From NCBI GenBank assembly GCA_963841065.1, contig CAWJBI010000042.1, forward strand, positions 1 through 64,000: a stretch of 64,000 nt of DNA, in the 5' to 3' direction. Within the stretch, counting starts at the first letter, position 1, and every line of letters starts with the position of its first letter. This document shows positions 44,670-53,279 of this stretch, one piece after another. The notes under the pieces are model-generated. The model was not told the origin of the DNA, made no database searches, and was given only the letters and a program-made list of their open reading frames with translations. Origin of the DNA: M0108 sp963841065 (GTDB lineage Bacteria; Pseudomonadota; Gammaproteobacteria; Chromatiales; Chromatiaceae). Both the position numbers and the translations under genes were made by a program.

Positions 44670-46117
44670 ATAACCCCTCCCTTCTCTTGCCTGGGCATCA
44701 TGCCGGTCGCATGGGCCGTATCCGCCGCCTGCACTTCATCGGCATCGGCGGCGCGGGCATGAGCGGTATCGCCGAGATCATGCTGGACCTGGGCTACGAG
44801 GTATCCGGCTCCGACAAGCGTGCCAACGCGGCGACCCACCGGCTGGAAAAGCTGGGCGCCCGGGTCTTCATTGGCCACGCGGCGGAACAGGTCCAGGGGG
44901 TGGATGCCGTCGTCGTTTCCAGCGCCATCGACGAGGCCAACCCCGAGATCATCGCCGCGCGCGCGGTCCGCGCGCCCCTGGTGCGGCGCGCCGAGATGCT
45001 GGCGGAACTCATGCGCTTCTACTATGGCGTGGCGGTCGCCGGTACCCACGGCAAGACCACCACCACCAGTCTGGTGGCGAGCGTCCTGGCGGAGGGTGGC
45101 CTGGACCCCACCTTTATTATCGGTGGCCTCTTGAACAGCGCCGGCGCCAACGCCCGGCTTGGCAGCCACCACTACCTGGTGGCGGAGGCCGACGAGAGCG
45201 ACGCCTCCTTCCTCTATTTGCAGCCCATGCTGTCGGTCATCACCAACATCGACGCCGACCACATGGTGACCTATGGCAACGACTTTGGCCGGCTGCGCAA
45301 TACCTTCATGGAATTTCTGCACCATCTGCCCTTCTACGGGCTGGCGGTGCTCTGTATCGATGACAAGGAGGTGCGCGACCTGGTACCCGAGGTCCCGCGT
45401 CCCGTGCGGACCTATGGCACCCGGGCGGAGGCGGACGTGCGGGCCGATCAGGTCCGCCAGGAAGGGCTGCGGATGTACTTCGAGGTTCAGCATGCGGGCG
45501 GCCGTTTCCCGGTGGAACTCAACCTCCCCGGCCGACACAATGTCCTCAATGCCCTGGCGGCAATCGCCGTTGGTCTGGAATTGGGGGTGCCGGTGGATGC
45601 CATCCGCCGGGCCCTGTCGGGTTTCCAGGGCATAGGCCGGCGCTTCGTGGTGAGCCAGGTCCAGGATGCCGCGGGTCGTGGCTTGATCCTCATCGACGAC
45701 TATGGCCATCACCCCCGCGAGGTGGCGGCGACCCTGGAGGCGGCGCGGCAGGGCTGGCCCGGCCGGCGGCTGGTGTTGGTCTTCCAGCCCCACCGTTACA
45801 GCCGCACCCAGGAGCAATTCGATGACTTCGTTCAGGTCCTTTCCGGCGTGGACCGCCTGGTGCTCTGCGAGGTCTATCCCGCCGGGGAGGCGCCCATCCC
45901 GGGGGCCGATGGCCGCGCCCTCAGTCGCGCTATCCGCGCCCGTGCACAGGTCGATCCCGTCTTCTGCCAGCAGCTTGACGAGGTGCCCGCGGTACTGGGC
46001 CATCTCCTGGAGGACGGTGACCTGGTGCTGCTCTCCGGGGCGGGGGACATTGGCGGGCTGGCCGCGCGTCTGCCCGGGATGCTGCGGCGGGGAGATGGGG
46101 ACGATGGCCGGGATTAG
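44666..46117 (+). CDS. murC: UDP-MurNAc-L-alanine ligase MurC
   Basis: 483-aa first Mur ligase, attaching L-alanine to UDP-MurNAc. It has H-F-I-G-I-G-G-A-G-M-S-G-I-A-E at the nucleotide-sugar domain, the ATP loop G-T-H-G-K-T-T-T-T, A-E-A-D-E-S-D-A-S-F-L, I-T-N-I-D-A-D-H-M and D-D-Y-G-H-H-P in the C-terminal domain. The Met at 44666 overlapping the murG stop is preferred over a slightly longer upstream frame. murB starts 36 bases after the stop. Length is normal. Confidence 0.96.
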   Translation: MNNPSLLLPGHHAGRMGRIRRLHFIGIGGAGMSGIAEIMLDLGYEVSGSDKRANAATHRLEKLGARVFIGHAAEQVQGVDAVVVSSAIDEANPEIIAARAVRAPLVRRAEMLAELMRFYYGVAVAGTHGKTTTTSLVASVLAEGGLDPTFIIGGLLNSAGANARLGSHHYLVAEADESDASFLYLQPMLSVITNIDADHMVTYGNDFGRLRNTFMEFLHHLPFYGLAVLCIDDKEVRDLVPEVPRPVRTYGTRAEADVRADQVRQEGLRMYFEVQHAGGRFPVELNLPGRHNVLNALAAIAVGLELGVPVDAIRRALSGFQGIGRRFVVSQVQDAAGRGLILIDDYGHHPREVAATLEAARQGWPGRRLVLVFQPHRYSRTQEQFDDFVQVLSGVDRLVLCEVYPAGEAPIPGADGRALSRAIRARAQVDPVFCQQLDEVPAVLGHLLEDGDLVLLSGAGDIGGLAARLPGMLRRGDGDDGRD

Positions 46118-46153
46118 GGCGCGGGACCCCGCGCTTGCCGGGGGTGGCGACCG

Positions 46154-47050
46154 ATGATTGGCGCCACTTCCCCCCCCCGCGGCGAGCTCCGCCTGGACGA
46201 GCCCTTGGCGCGCCATACCAGTTGGCGGGTGGGCGGACCGGCCAAGCGTTTCTATCGCCCGGCGGACGCAGCGGATCTGGTCGACTTTTTGGGCACCCTG
46301 GATGCCGAGGAGCCGCTCCTTTGGCTGGGTTTGGGGAGCAACCTCCTGGTCAGTGACGAGGGCTTTGCCGGCACGGTCATCCAGACGCAGGGCCGACTGG
46401 GGGCCCTGGAGCGGCTGGGCGACCTGGGGCTGAGGGCGGAATGCGGTGTCTCCTGTGCCAGCGCCGCGCGCTTCGCCGCCCGCACGGGCCTGGCCGGGAT
46501 CGAGTTCCTGGCCGGCATCCCGGGCACCCTGGGCGGGGCCCTGGCCCTGAATGCCGGGGCCCACGGCGGCGAGACCTGGGAGCGGGTGAGCAAGGTCATG
46601 ACGGTGGACCGCGCGGGTCGGGTCCGGGAGCGACTCCCCGCGGACTTCCGGGTTGACTATCGCCAGGTCGAGGGGCCCAGGGAGGAGTGGTTTCTCGCGG
46701 TTGAACTAGCCCTGGAGGCAGGCGAGCCCGCGGCTTGCCAGGCCCGTATTCGTGACCTCCTGGAGCGACGCAACCAGTCCCAGCCCATAGGTCAGCCGAG
46801 TTGCGGGTCCGTCTTTCGCAATCCTCCCGGGGATTACGCCGCGCGCCTGATCGAGGCCGCGGGTCTGAAGGGTGAGTGCGAGGGCGGTGCCCAGGTATCG
46901 ACCCGGCACGCGAATTTCATCATCAACACCGGCGGCGCCAGTGCCCATGACATCCTGCGGCTGATCGAGCGGGTGCGGGCGCGGGTGGCCAGCCAAAGCG
47001 GCGTGACGCTGCGGACCGAGGTCCATTTCATCGGAGGAGAGACGGCATGA
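46154..47050 (+). CDS. murB: UDP-N-acetylenolpyruvoylglucosamine reductase MurB
   Basis: 298-aa FAD enzyme reducing UDP-GlcNAc-enolpyruvate to UDP-MurNAc with NADPH. Visible are H-T-S-W-R-V-G-G-P-A, the FAD loop G-L-G-S-N-L-L-V-S-D, G-I-P-G-T-L-G-G-A-L-A-L-N-A-G-A-H-G, the catalytic Ser in C-G-S-V-F-R-N-P, and the final Glu in R-T-E-V-H-F-I. The short form lacking the E. coli-type insert fits a type II MurB. It ends within the ddl start (ATGA). Confidence 0.95.
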   Translation: MIGATSPPRGELRLDEPLARHTSWRVGGPAKRFYRPADAADLVDFLGTLDAEEPLLWLGLGSNLLVSDEGFAGTVIQTQGRLGALERLGDLGLRAECGVSCASAARFAARTGLAGIEFLAGIPGTLGGALALNAGAHGGETWERVSKVMTVDRAGRVRERLPADFRVDYRQVEGPREEWFLAVELALEAGEPAACQARIRDLLERRNQSQPIGQPSCGSVFRNPPGDYAARLIEAAGLKGECEGGAQVSTRHANFIINTGGASAHDILRLIERVRARVASQSGVTLRTEVHFIGGETA

Positions 47051-47964
47051 ATCCGGACGTGGCCCATTTCGGCAAGGTGGCCTTGCTCCTGGGAGGCACC
47101 TCGGCGGAGCGCGAGATCTCGCTCAAGAGCGGCCATGCGGTGCTCGCCGCCCTGCGGCGCCAAGGGGTGGATGTAGAGCCCCTGGACCCGGATGCCAGTG
47201 TCTTGGAGCGGCTGCGGCGGGGGGGTTACCACCGCGTCTTCATCATGCTCCACGGCCGGGGTGGCGAGGATGGTCAAATTCAGGGTGCCCTGGAGACCCT
47301 GGGCCTGCCCTACACGGGTTCGGGCGTCCTGGGCTCGGCCCTGGGCATGGACAAATATCGCTGCAAGCTGGCCTGGCAGGGCGCCGGCCTGCCCACGGCG
47401 GACTTCGTTCCGCTCCGCGGGGGCGGTGACCTGCCGCGAGCGGCGGCCCTGGGCTTTCCCCTTATGATCAAACCGGCCCACGAGGGCTCCAGTATTGGCA
47501 TGGCGCGGGTGGAGGATGAGGATCAACTGTCGTCGGCCTGGGGCGAGGCGGCGCGTTATGACCGCCTGGTGATCGCCGAGCGTTGGATCAGTGGCCCCGA
47601 ATTTACCTGCGCCATCCTCGGCGACGAGGCCTTGCCCATGATCCGGCTGGAGACGCCCCACGTCTTTTATGACTATCAGGCCAAATACTTCGCCGATGAC
47701 ACCCGTTACCTCTGTCCCTGCGGACTGTCCCCGGAGCAGGAGAAGCAACTGCAAGCCCTGGCCCTCTCGGCCTTCGAGACCGTCGGCGCCAGAGGCTGGG
47801 GTAGGGTGGACCTGATGTTGGATGGGGAGGGGGTACCCAATCTGTTGGAGATCAACACGGTGCCAGGCATGACCGATCATAGCCTGGTGCCCATGGCGGC
47901 TAATGCCCGAGGTATTGGCTTTGATGAATTGGTCAGGCGGATCCTGGAGACGAGCCTTGCATAG
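47047..47964 (+). CDS. ddl: D-alanine--D-alanine ligase
   Basis: 305-aa ATP-grasp enzyme making the D-Ala-D-Ala dipeptide used by MurF. It has L-L-G-G-T-S-A-E-R-E-I-S-L-K-S-G at the N-terminus, H-G-R-G-G-E-D-G-Q-I-Q-G, G-S-x-L-G-S-A-L-G-M-D-K, K-P-A-H-E-G-S-S-I-G-M and E-I-N-T-V-P-G-M-T-D-H-S. The Ser/Glu positions fit a D-Ala-specific DdlB-type enzyme. A GGAGGAG ribosome site lies in the murB end. It stops one base before the first candidate ftsQ start. Confidence 0.96.
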   Translation: MNPDVAHFGKVALLLGGTSAEREISLKSGHAVLAALRRQGVDVEPLDPDASVLERLRRGGYHRVFIMLHGRGGEDGQIQGALETLGLPYTGSGVLGSALGMDKYRCKLAWQGAGLPTADFVPLRGGGDLPRAAALGFPLMIKPAHEGSSIGMARVEDEDQLSSAWGEAARYDRLVIAERWISGPEFTCAILGDEALPMIRLETPHVFYDYQAKYFADDTRYLCPCGLSPEQEKQLQALALSAFETVGARGWGRVDLMLDGEGVPNLLEINTVPGMTDHSLVPMAANARGIGFDELVRRILETSLA

Positions 47965-47977
47965 GATGGTCCACCCG

Positions 47978-48856
47978 ATGGCGAAGCATCCCTCCCCCCC
48001 GCCGGTACCGAGGTTTGATCCCAAGGTGGCCTGGCGGTTGTTCAAGGGCTTCTCTGGCCTGTTTCTGATCGCCATCCTGATCGGTGGTGGCCACTGGCTG
48101 TTGCGCCTGGAGTCCCAGTATCTGCCGGTGCGGGTGGTCAGTATCGAGGGCGAGGTGCGGCAAATGACGTTGCAGCAGATCCAGGACCGGGTCGGCCAGA
48201 CGCTGGATGCGGGTATTCTCACCCAGGACCTGGCGGCTATTCAGGCCGCGATCAAGGAGCTGCCTTGGGTTAGTAGCGCTGGGGTGCGCCGCGCCTGGCC
48301 GGATCGGCTGGTGATCTCGGTCCGGGAGCATAAACCCTTGGCCCGTTGGGGCGATGATGGCCTGGTGACGGCCGAGGGCCGGGTGTTTCGGCCAGACCGA
48401 CACGAAATACCCCATGGCCTGCCGCGTCTGGCGGGTCCCGATGATCAGGCGCCGCAAGTGGTCGCGCGCTTCCGGGCCTGGCAGCCCTTGCTCAAGTCCC
48501 AGGGCCTGTCCATCCTGGCCCTCGAGGATGATCCGCGGGGGGCTTGGACCCTGACGATGGATGCCGGCTTCAACCTCTTGCTGGGCAAGACGGATGTCGA
48601 TTCACGTCTGGAGCGCTTCCTGCGCGCCTATCCCAACATCCTGGCGGCAGGGCGTCCAGCACGCGTGGATATGCGATATAGTAATGGTTTAGCCGTAAGC
48701 TGGTCCGGCGCCAGGATTGCTCGGGAAACTGACCCGAGCCCCATGCGGATCGTCCAGACCGGCCCCTCTGGCCATTTCTCGGACCCCGCGCCCCATCAAA
48801 CACCTGTTCCCCACCTAGGACTGCCGGTCGAGAACCGACGGTCGTCCCGGAGTTAG
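47978..48856 (+). CDS. ftsQ: Cell division protein FtsQ
   Basis: 292-aa bitopic divisome protein: a short cytoplasmic segment, one transmembrane helix (about residues 23-44), a POTRA domain (L-P-V-R-V-V-S-I-E-G-E-V-R-Q-M-T) and an FtsQ/DivIB beta domain (A-R-V-D-M-R-Y-S-N-G-L-A-V). It recruits FtsL/FtsB to the division site. An earlier Met at 47966 is possible, but AGGA at 47963-47966 fits the start used here. The C-terminal tail of about 40 residues after the beta domain is Pro/Ser-rich. Position between ddl and ftsA is standard. Confidence 0.92.
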   Translation: MAKHPSPPPVPRFDPKVAWRLFKGFSGLFLIAILIGGGHWLLRLESQYLPVRVVSIEGEVRQMTLQQIQDRVGQTLDAGILTQDLAAIQAAIKELPWVSSAGVRRAWPDRLVISVREHKPLARWGDDGLVTAEGRVFRPDRHEIPHGLPRLAGPDDQAPQVVARFRAWQPLLKSQGLSILALEDDPRGAWTLTMDAGFNLLLGKTDVDSRLERFLRAYPNILAAGRPARVDMRYSNGLAVSWSGARIARETDPSPMRIVQTGPSGHFSDPAPHQTPVPHLGLPVENRRSSRS

Positions 48857-48861
48857 CCCAG

Positions 48862-50097
48862 ATGTCGCGACGCGGCGATAAAAATTTATTAGTGGGGCTG
48901 GATATTGGCACCTCCAAGATCGCCTGCCTGGTGGGCGAGGAACGGGAGGATGGCCTGATCGAGATCGTGGGGGTCGGCACCCATCCCTCCAGGGGCCTCA
49001 AGCGCGGCGTGGTGGTGGATATCGAGTCCACGGTTCAGTCCATACAGCGCGCCGTCGAAGAGGCGGAGCTGATGGCAGGCTGCGAGATCCACTCGGTCCA
49101 CGCGGGCATCGCCGGCAGCCATATCCGTAGCCTGAGTTCCCACGGCATCACCGCCATCAAGGATCGGGAGGTGAGTCAGGCCGACATGGATCGGGTCATC
49201 GACGCCGCCCGGGCGGTCGCGATTCCCGCGGACCAGAGGATCCTCCATGTTTTGCCCCAGGAATTCATCATCGACGGCCAGGAGGGTATCCGCGAGCCCA
49301 TCGGCATGTGCGGTGTCCGCTTGGAGGCGCGGGTGCATCTCGTTACGGGTGCTGTTAGCGCCGCACAGAACATCGTCAAGTGCATCCGCCGCTGCGGCCT
49401 GGAGGTGGATGATCTGGTGCTGGAACAGCTCGGTTCGAGCTATGCGGTGCTGGGGGAAGACGAGAAGGAGTTGGGCGTCTGTCTCATCGATATTGGCGGG
49501 GGTACTACGGACCTGGCGATCTTTACCGATGGCGCCATCCAGCACACGGCGGTCATTCCCATCGCCGGGGATCAGGTTACCAATGATATTGCCGTGGCCC
49601 TGCGCACCCCGACCCAGTATGCGGAACGGATCAAGGTCCGCCATGCCTGCGCCCTGGCCCAACTCGCGGGAGGGGGCGAAATGATCGAGGTGCCGAGTAT
49701 TGGCGAGCGCCCGCCCCGCCGCCTTTCGCGTCAGACCTTAGCCGAGGTGGTGGAGCCGCGCTACGAGGAGCTGCTGAACCTGGCACTGGCGGAGCTGCGC
49801 CGCACCGGTCTGGAGGCCAAGGTCGCCAGCGGTGTCGTCATGACCGGTGGCAGTTCCAAGATGGCTGGGCTCATGGACTTGGCGGAGGAGGTCTTCCATA
49901 TGCCCGTCCGCCTGGGGCACCCCCAGAATGCCGTGGGATTGGAGGAGGTGATGAGTAATCCCATCCACGCCACCGGGGTCGGCCTGCTCCTGTATGCCCG
50001 CCAAAACCGTTTCGCTTTCCGTTCCCTGCCGAAAGAGAGTCAGGGTCTCAAGGGAGTACTGGGGCGGATGCGGAACTGGTTCCAGGGGAATTTCTGA
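48862..50097 (+). CDS. ftsA: Cell division protein FtsA
   Basis: 411-aa actin-like protein that links FtsZ to the membrane. Phosphate-binding loops are V-G-L-D-I-G-T-S-K-I at the N-terminus and C-L-I-D-I-G-G-G-T-T-D in the second half, with the adenosine loop M-T-G-G-S-S-K-M. The C-terminus ends in an amphipathic helix (L-G-R-M-R-N-W-F-Q), the membrane-targeting sequence. Ribosome site GGAG lies about 10 bases upstream. A 145-base gap, with no recognised signal, follows before ftsZ and could hold an additional ftsZ promoter. Confidence 0.96.
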   Translation: MSRRGDKNLLVGLDIGTSKIACLVGEEREDGLIEIVGVGTHPSRGLKRGVVVDIESTVQSIQRAVEEAELMAGCEIHSVHAGIAGSHIRSLSSHGITAIKDREVSQADMDRVIDAARAVAIPADQRILHVLPQEFIIDGQEGIREPIGMCGVRLEARVHLVTGAVSAAQNIVKCIRRCGLEVDDLVLEQLGSSYAVLGEDEKELGVCLIDIGGGTTDLAIFTDGAIQHTAVIPIAGDQVTNDIAVALRTPTQYAERIKVRHACALAQLAGGGEMIEVPSIGERPPRRLSRQTLAEVVEPRYEELLNLALAELRRTGLEAKVASGVVMTGGSSKMAGLMDLAEEVFHMPVRLGHPQNAVGLEEVMSNPIHATGVGLLLYARQNRFAFRSLPKESQGLKGVLGRMRNWFQGNF

Positions 50098-50242
50098 TTT
50101 TTTTCACGGCCTGCAGGGGTCGTGGCCGGCGTCGCCCTGGTCGGGGACGCCAAGATGTGGATCGTGGCCATCAGATTAGAAGTTCTGGGCGGCCCAAGAG
50201 TCAATCCTTTAGATATCAAATAATTACGATAGGAGTCAATTT

Positions 50243-51391
50243 ATGTTCGAGCTGATGGATACCCATACCCAGAACGCCGTCATCAAGGTCATCGGCGTTG
50301 GTGGCGGTGGCGGCAATGCCGTTAACCACATGATGGAGTCCTCCATCGAAGGCGTGGAATTTATCTGCGCCAACACGGATGCCCAGGCGCTGAAGCATTC
50401 CAGTGTCAAGACCATCCTGCAATTGGGCGCGGCCATCACCAAGGGGCTAGGTGCCGGCGCCAGTCCCCTCGTGGGCCGTCAGGCGGCCGAGGAGGATCGC
50501 GATCGGATTCGCGATGCCCTGGAAGGGGCCGATATGGTCTTCATCACCGCCGGCATGGGCGGTGGCACCGGCACGGGGGCCACGCCCGTGGTTGCCGAAG
50601 TGGCCAAGGAGCTGGGCATCCTGACGGTGGCGGTGGTGACCAAGCCCTTCCCCTTCGAGGGCGGCAAGCGCATGAAGATCGCCGAGGAGGGTATCGAGGC
50701 CCTCGCGAGCCGGGTCGATTCCCTCATCACCATTCCCAACGAGAAACTGCTGGCGGTGCTGGGCAAGGAAATGAGCCTGCTCAATGCCTTCAAGGCCGCC
50801 AACGACGTCCTGCTCAATGCTACCCGGGGTGTCGCCGAACTCATCACCCGTCACGGCCTCATCAACGTGGACTTCGCCGACGTCAAGACCGTCATGTCCG
50901 AGATGGGCGAGGCGATGATGGGCATGGGTGCGGCGACGGGGGTGAACCGGGCGCGCGAGGCGGCGGAGGCGGCCATCAACAGCCCGCTCCTGGGCGATAT
51001 CGACCTCTCGGGCGCCAAGGGTATCCTGGTCAACATCACCGCCGGCATGGATCTCACCATCGGTGAGTTCGACGAGGTGGGTAACACGGTCCGTGACTTC
51101 GCCGACGAGGATGCCACCGTGGTGGTGGGCACCGTCATCGACCCCGACCTGGACGACGAGATGCGGGTCACCGTGGTCGCCACCGGCCTCGGGGGCAACC
51201 GTGGCCGCGGGAGTTCCCAGGCGCGCGCCGATAGCCCCCGGCTGCACGTGGTGGCCAATGATCGCACCACACCCAAGGCCTCCAGCTACGCGGATCCCTT
51301 TGGCCGTAAATCTAAGTCCTCCGCCGCCGATACGCAGCCCGACCTGGATTATCTGGACATCCCCGCCTTCCTGCGTCGCCAGGCGGACTGA
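50243..51391 (+). CDS. ftsZ: Cell division GTPase FtsZ
   Basis: 382-aa tubulin homologue forming the division ring. The GTP-binding signature G-G-G-T-G-T-G-A is at residues 106-113, preceded by the early G-V-G-G-G-G-G-N-A-V-N loop; the T7 catalytic region N-V-D-F-A-D-V-K is clear. A variable linker leads to the conserved C-terminal peptide L-D-Y-L-D-I-P-A-F-L-R-R-Q that binds FtsA and ZipA. AGGAG is eight bases upstream of the ATG. A long stem-loop begins four bases after the stop. End of the dcw cluster. Confidence 0.97.
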   Translation: MFELMDTHTQNAVIKVIGVGGGGGNAVNHMMESSIEGVEFICANTDAQALKHSSVKTILQLGAAITKGLGAGASPLVGRQAAEEDRDRIRDALEGADMVFITAGMGGGTGTGATPVVAEVAKELGILTVAVVTKPFPFEGGKRMKIAEEGIEALASRVDSLITIPNEKLLAVLGKEMSLLNAFKAANDVLLNATRGVAELITRHGLINVDFADVKTVMSEMGEAMMGMGAATGVNRAREAAEAAINSPLLGDIDLSGAKGILVNITAGMDLTIGEFDEVGNTVRDFADEDATVVVGTVIDPDLDDEMRVTVVATGLGGNRGRGSSQARADSPRLHVVANDRTTPKASSYADPFGRKSKSSAADTQPDLDYLDIPAFLRRQAD

Positions 51392-51394
51392 GAT

Positions 51395-51433
51395 CCAGGA
51401 TGGGCTTGCCTCGGTCGGGCAGGCCCATCCTGG
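51395..51433 (+). terminator. Long stem-loop directly after ftsZ
   Basis: CCAGGATGGGC pairs perfectly with GCCCATCCTGG over 11 bp, and the helix continues inward with only a wobble pair (TTGCC against GGCAG). There is no T-run, so it may terminate with Rho or protect the ftsZ mRNA 3' end rather than act as a simple intrinsic terminator. Confidence 0.55.
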
Positions 51434-51532
51434 AGGAGTGCAGGAGACCTGCCGCCGTGGCCCGGGGGCACCGATGGCTCCTTTCGTGGCTTGCCTCTCC
51501 CCCTCGCGTTTTCGTCATCACTGTCCTTCGAG

Positions 51533-51555
51533 AAGAAAATCAATACGATTTTCTT
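51533..51555. promoter_or_regulatory. AT-rich perfect inverted repeat upstream of lpxC
   Basis: AAGAAAATC and GATTTTCTT form a perfect 9-base inverted repeat around five bases, in an otherwise GC-rich 328-base gap between ftsZ and lpxC. It lies about 165 bases before lpxC and could be an operator or a hairpin in the leader. No regulator is assigned. Apart from this and the ftsZ stem-loop, the gap shows no gene. Confidence 0.4.
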
Positions 51556-51719
51556 GCAACAAAACCCGGCTCGGGATAATAATGCGGGAAAACCCTTAGG
51601 GGTTGGAGCGCGGTTTTTCGTCGTGAGCGAAAAAAGGGCGCCATCCCAATAAATTAGGCCAAACGGGGATAGACCCGGGCCATATCCGGTAAGCAACGGG
51701 CACCAAGAGGAGTGGGGCG

Positions 51720-52634
51720 ATGATCAGGCAGCGTACGCTCAAAAATGTCATCCGCGCCACTGGCGTCGGCTTGCACACCGGTGACAAGGTCTTTCTGACC
51801 CTGCGCCCCGCGGCCCCGGACACGGGCATCGTCTTTCGCCGCACCGATCTCGCGGTGCCGATGGAAATCCCCGCCTGTCCGCTGAATGTTGGCGATACCC
51901 GACTATCCACCACCCTGGTTAAGGACGGCGTGCGCATCTCGACCGTGGAGCATCTGCTCTCGGCCTTCGCCGGCCTCGGCATCGACAATGCCTACGTGGA
52001 TGTCAGCGCGGCGGAAGTGCCCATCATGGATGGCAGCGCCGGCCCCTTCGTCTTCCTGATCCAGTCGGCGGGCATCGAGGAGCAAAATCGTGCCAAGCGC
52101 TTTGTGCGCATCAAACGCCGGGTCAGGGTGGAGGACGGCGACAAGTACGCCATGTTCGAGCCCTATGATGGCTTCAAGGTGGAGTTCGCCATCGATTTCG
52201 ATCACCCGGCCTTCCCCTCCCGTACCCGTGCGGCGACCGTCGATCTGTCCGCTACCTCTTTCGTCAAGGAGGTCAGCCGGGCCCGTACCTTCGGGTTCCT
52301 GCGCGACATCGAGGCCCTGCGCCAACAAAACCTGGTCCTGGGCGGTAGCATGGATAATGCGGTGGTAGTGGATGACTACCGGGTGCTTAACGAGGAAGGG
52401 CTGCGCTACGAGGACGAGTTTGTTCGCCATAAGATCCTCGATGCCATCGGCGACCTCTATCTCCTGGGTCATTCCCTGATTGGCGCCTTCCGGGGCTACA
52501 AATCGGGTCATGGGCTTAACAATCAGCTCCTGCGCGCCCTGATCGCCGACAGGTCCGCCTGGGAAGAGGTCACTTTCGAGGAGGATGGCGCCGCTTCGGC
52601 GCGAGTCCGCCGCCTGCAGTTGGCCATCGCCTGA
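51720..52634 (+). CDS. lpxC: UDP-3-O-acyl-N-acetylglucosamine deacetylase LpxC
   Basis: 304-aa zinc enzyme catalysing the committed step of lipid A synthesis. Signatures are the N-terminal R-Q-R-T-L-K-N, G-V-G-L-H-T-G, the first zinc His in V-E-H-L-L-S-A-F, the C-x-x-R-T-F-G-F-like R-A-R-T-F-G-F-L-R-D-I-E, and H-K-I-L-D-A-I-G-D-L-Y-L-L-G with the other zinc ligands. GAGGAG precedes the ATG. In many gammaproteobacteria it follows ftsZ as here. Normal length of the family. Confidence 0.96.
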   Translation: MIRQRTLKNVIRATGVGLHTGDKVFLTLRPAAPDTGIVFRRTDLAVPMEIPACPLNVGDTRLSTTLVKDGVRISTVEHLLSAFAGLGIDNAYVDVSAAEVPIMDGSAGPFVFLIQSAGIEEQNRAKRFVRIKRRVRVEDGDKYAMFEPYDGFKVEFAIDFDHPAFPSRTRAATVDLSATSFVKEVSRARTFGFLRDIEALRQQNLVLGGSMDNAVVVDDYRVLNEEGLRYEDEFVRHKILDAIGDLYLLGHSLIGAFRGYKSGHGLNNQLLRALIADRSAWEEVTFEEDGAASARVRRLQLAIA

Positions 52635-52672
52635 TCCTTTCCTTTTTCTCCCATGACCTAAGCCGTGCCGGG

Positions 52673-53125
52673 TTAAATATCCCCGGCGCCGGCTTGTGCC
52701 AGCCGGCACAGCGCCCGCCCAAGTTCCGTATCGCCCTGAGCCTCCGCCGCCTGCCTTAATAGGGACACCGTGGCCGGAGATATCCGCGCCCTAGGTCTTT
52801 CCACGTCCAATGCCCGCCTGGCAACCGCCAAGGGTTGGACGCGGACCCGGCATGCCTCGATTTCCCCATGGGTGCTTACCAGTTCGGCCATCAACTCCGG
52901 GGTCTGAAAGCGGAGGCGCGAGGCCCAGGCCGGTGAGTCCGTGACCAGGGTCAGCTTACCCTCTTCCAGGGTGGCGTAAAGGCAATGGGCGTCGAGCGGG
53001 GGCGACAGGCGAGCGCGGATGGCTTGCAATAACTGGTGCCGCCGGTCGATGAGGGCTAGCAGCGCGCCCTGGGTCTCGCTGTCGCTCAGGCAGCGGAGGG
53101 CGTGGCGGAGGGGTTTGAGGGCCAT
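52673..53125 (-). CDS. dciA: DciA-like DUF721 protein (candidate helicase loader)
   Basis: 150-aa protein of the DUF721/DciA group. The core is the KH-like segment L-E-E-G-K-L-T-L-V-T-D-S-P-A-W-A-S-R-L-R-F-Q, characteristic of the family, where W-A and R-L are invariant in members I know. DciA is the ancestral bacterial loader of the DnaB helicase. It is convergent with lpxC and divergent from the M23 peptidase gene, the usual lpxC-dciA-M23-secA arrangement. A GCCGGG/CCCGGC hairpin overlaps its stop codon (52667-52687). Confidence 0.85.
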   Translation of the reverse strand: MALKPLRHALRCLSDSETQGALLALIDRRHQLLQAIRARLSPPLDAHCLYATLEEGKLTLVTDSPAWASRLRFQTPELMAELVSTHGEIEACRVRVQPLAVARRALDVERPRARISPATVSLLRQAAEAQGDTELGRALCRLAQAGAGDI

Positions 53126-53279
53126 GGCGGAAAGTGGTCCAAAGGTGGTTTTAATAAATTGATTTATAACGATTAGCTTGCTACGCAGGCAGGCCTGGAG
53201 GGAATTTTAACCATTTTTTGCTTGGCGGGGGGGCAGTCGTCCGGTAAGATAACCGAGTTTTTTGCAACGGAATTACTGG

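Noticed and set aside
52667..52687. Terminator between lpxC and dciA
   Set aside because: A 6-bp stem is present, but it lies across the dciA stop and lacks a T-run on either strand; mentioned only in the dciA entry.
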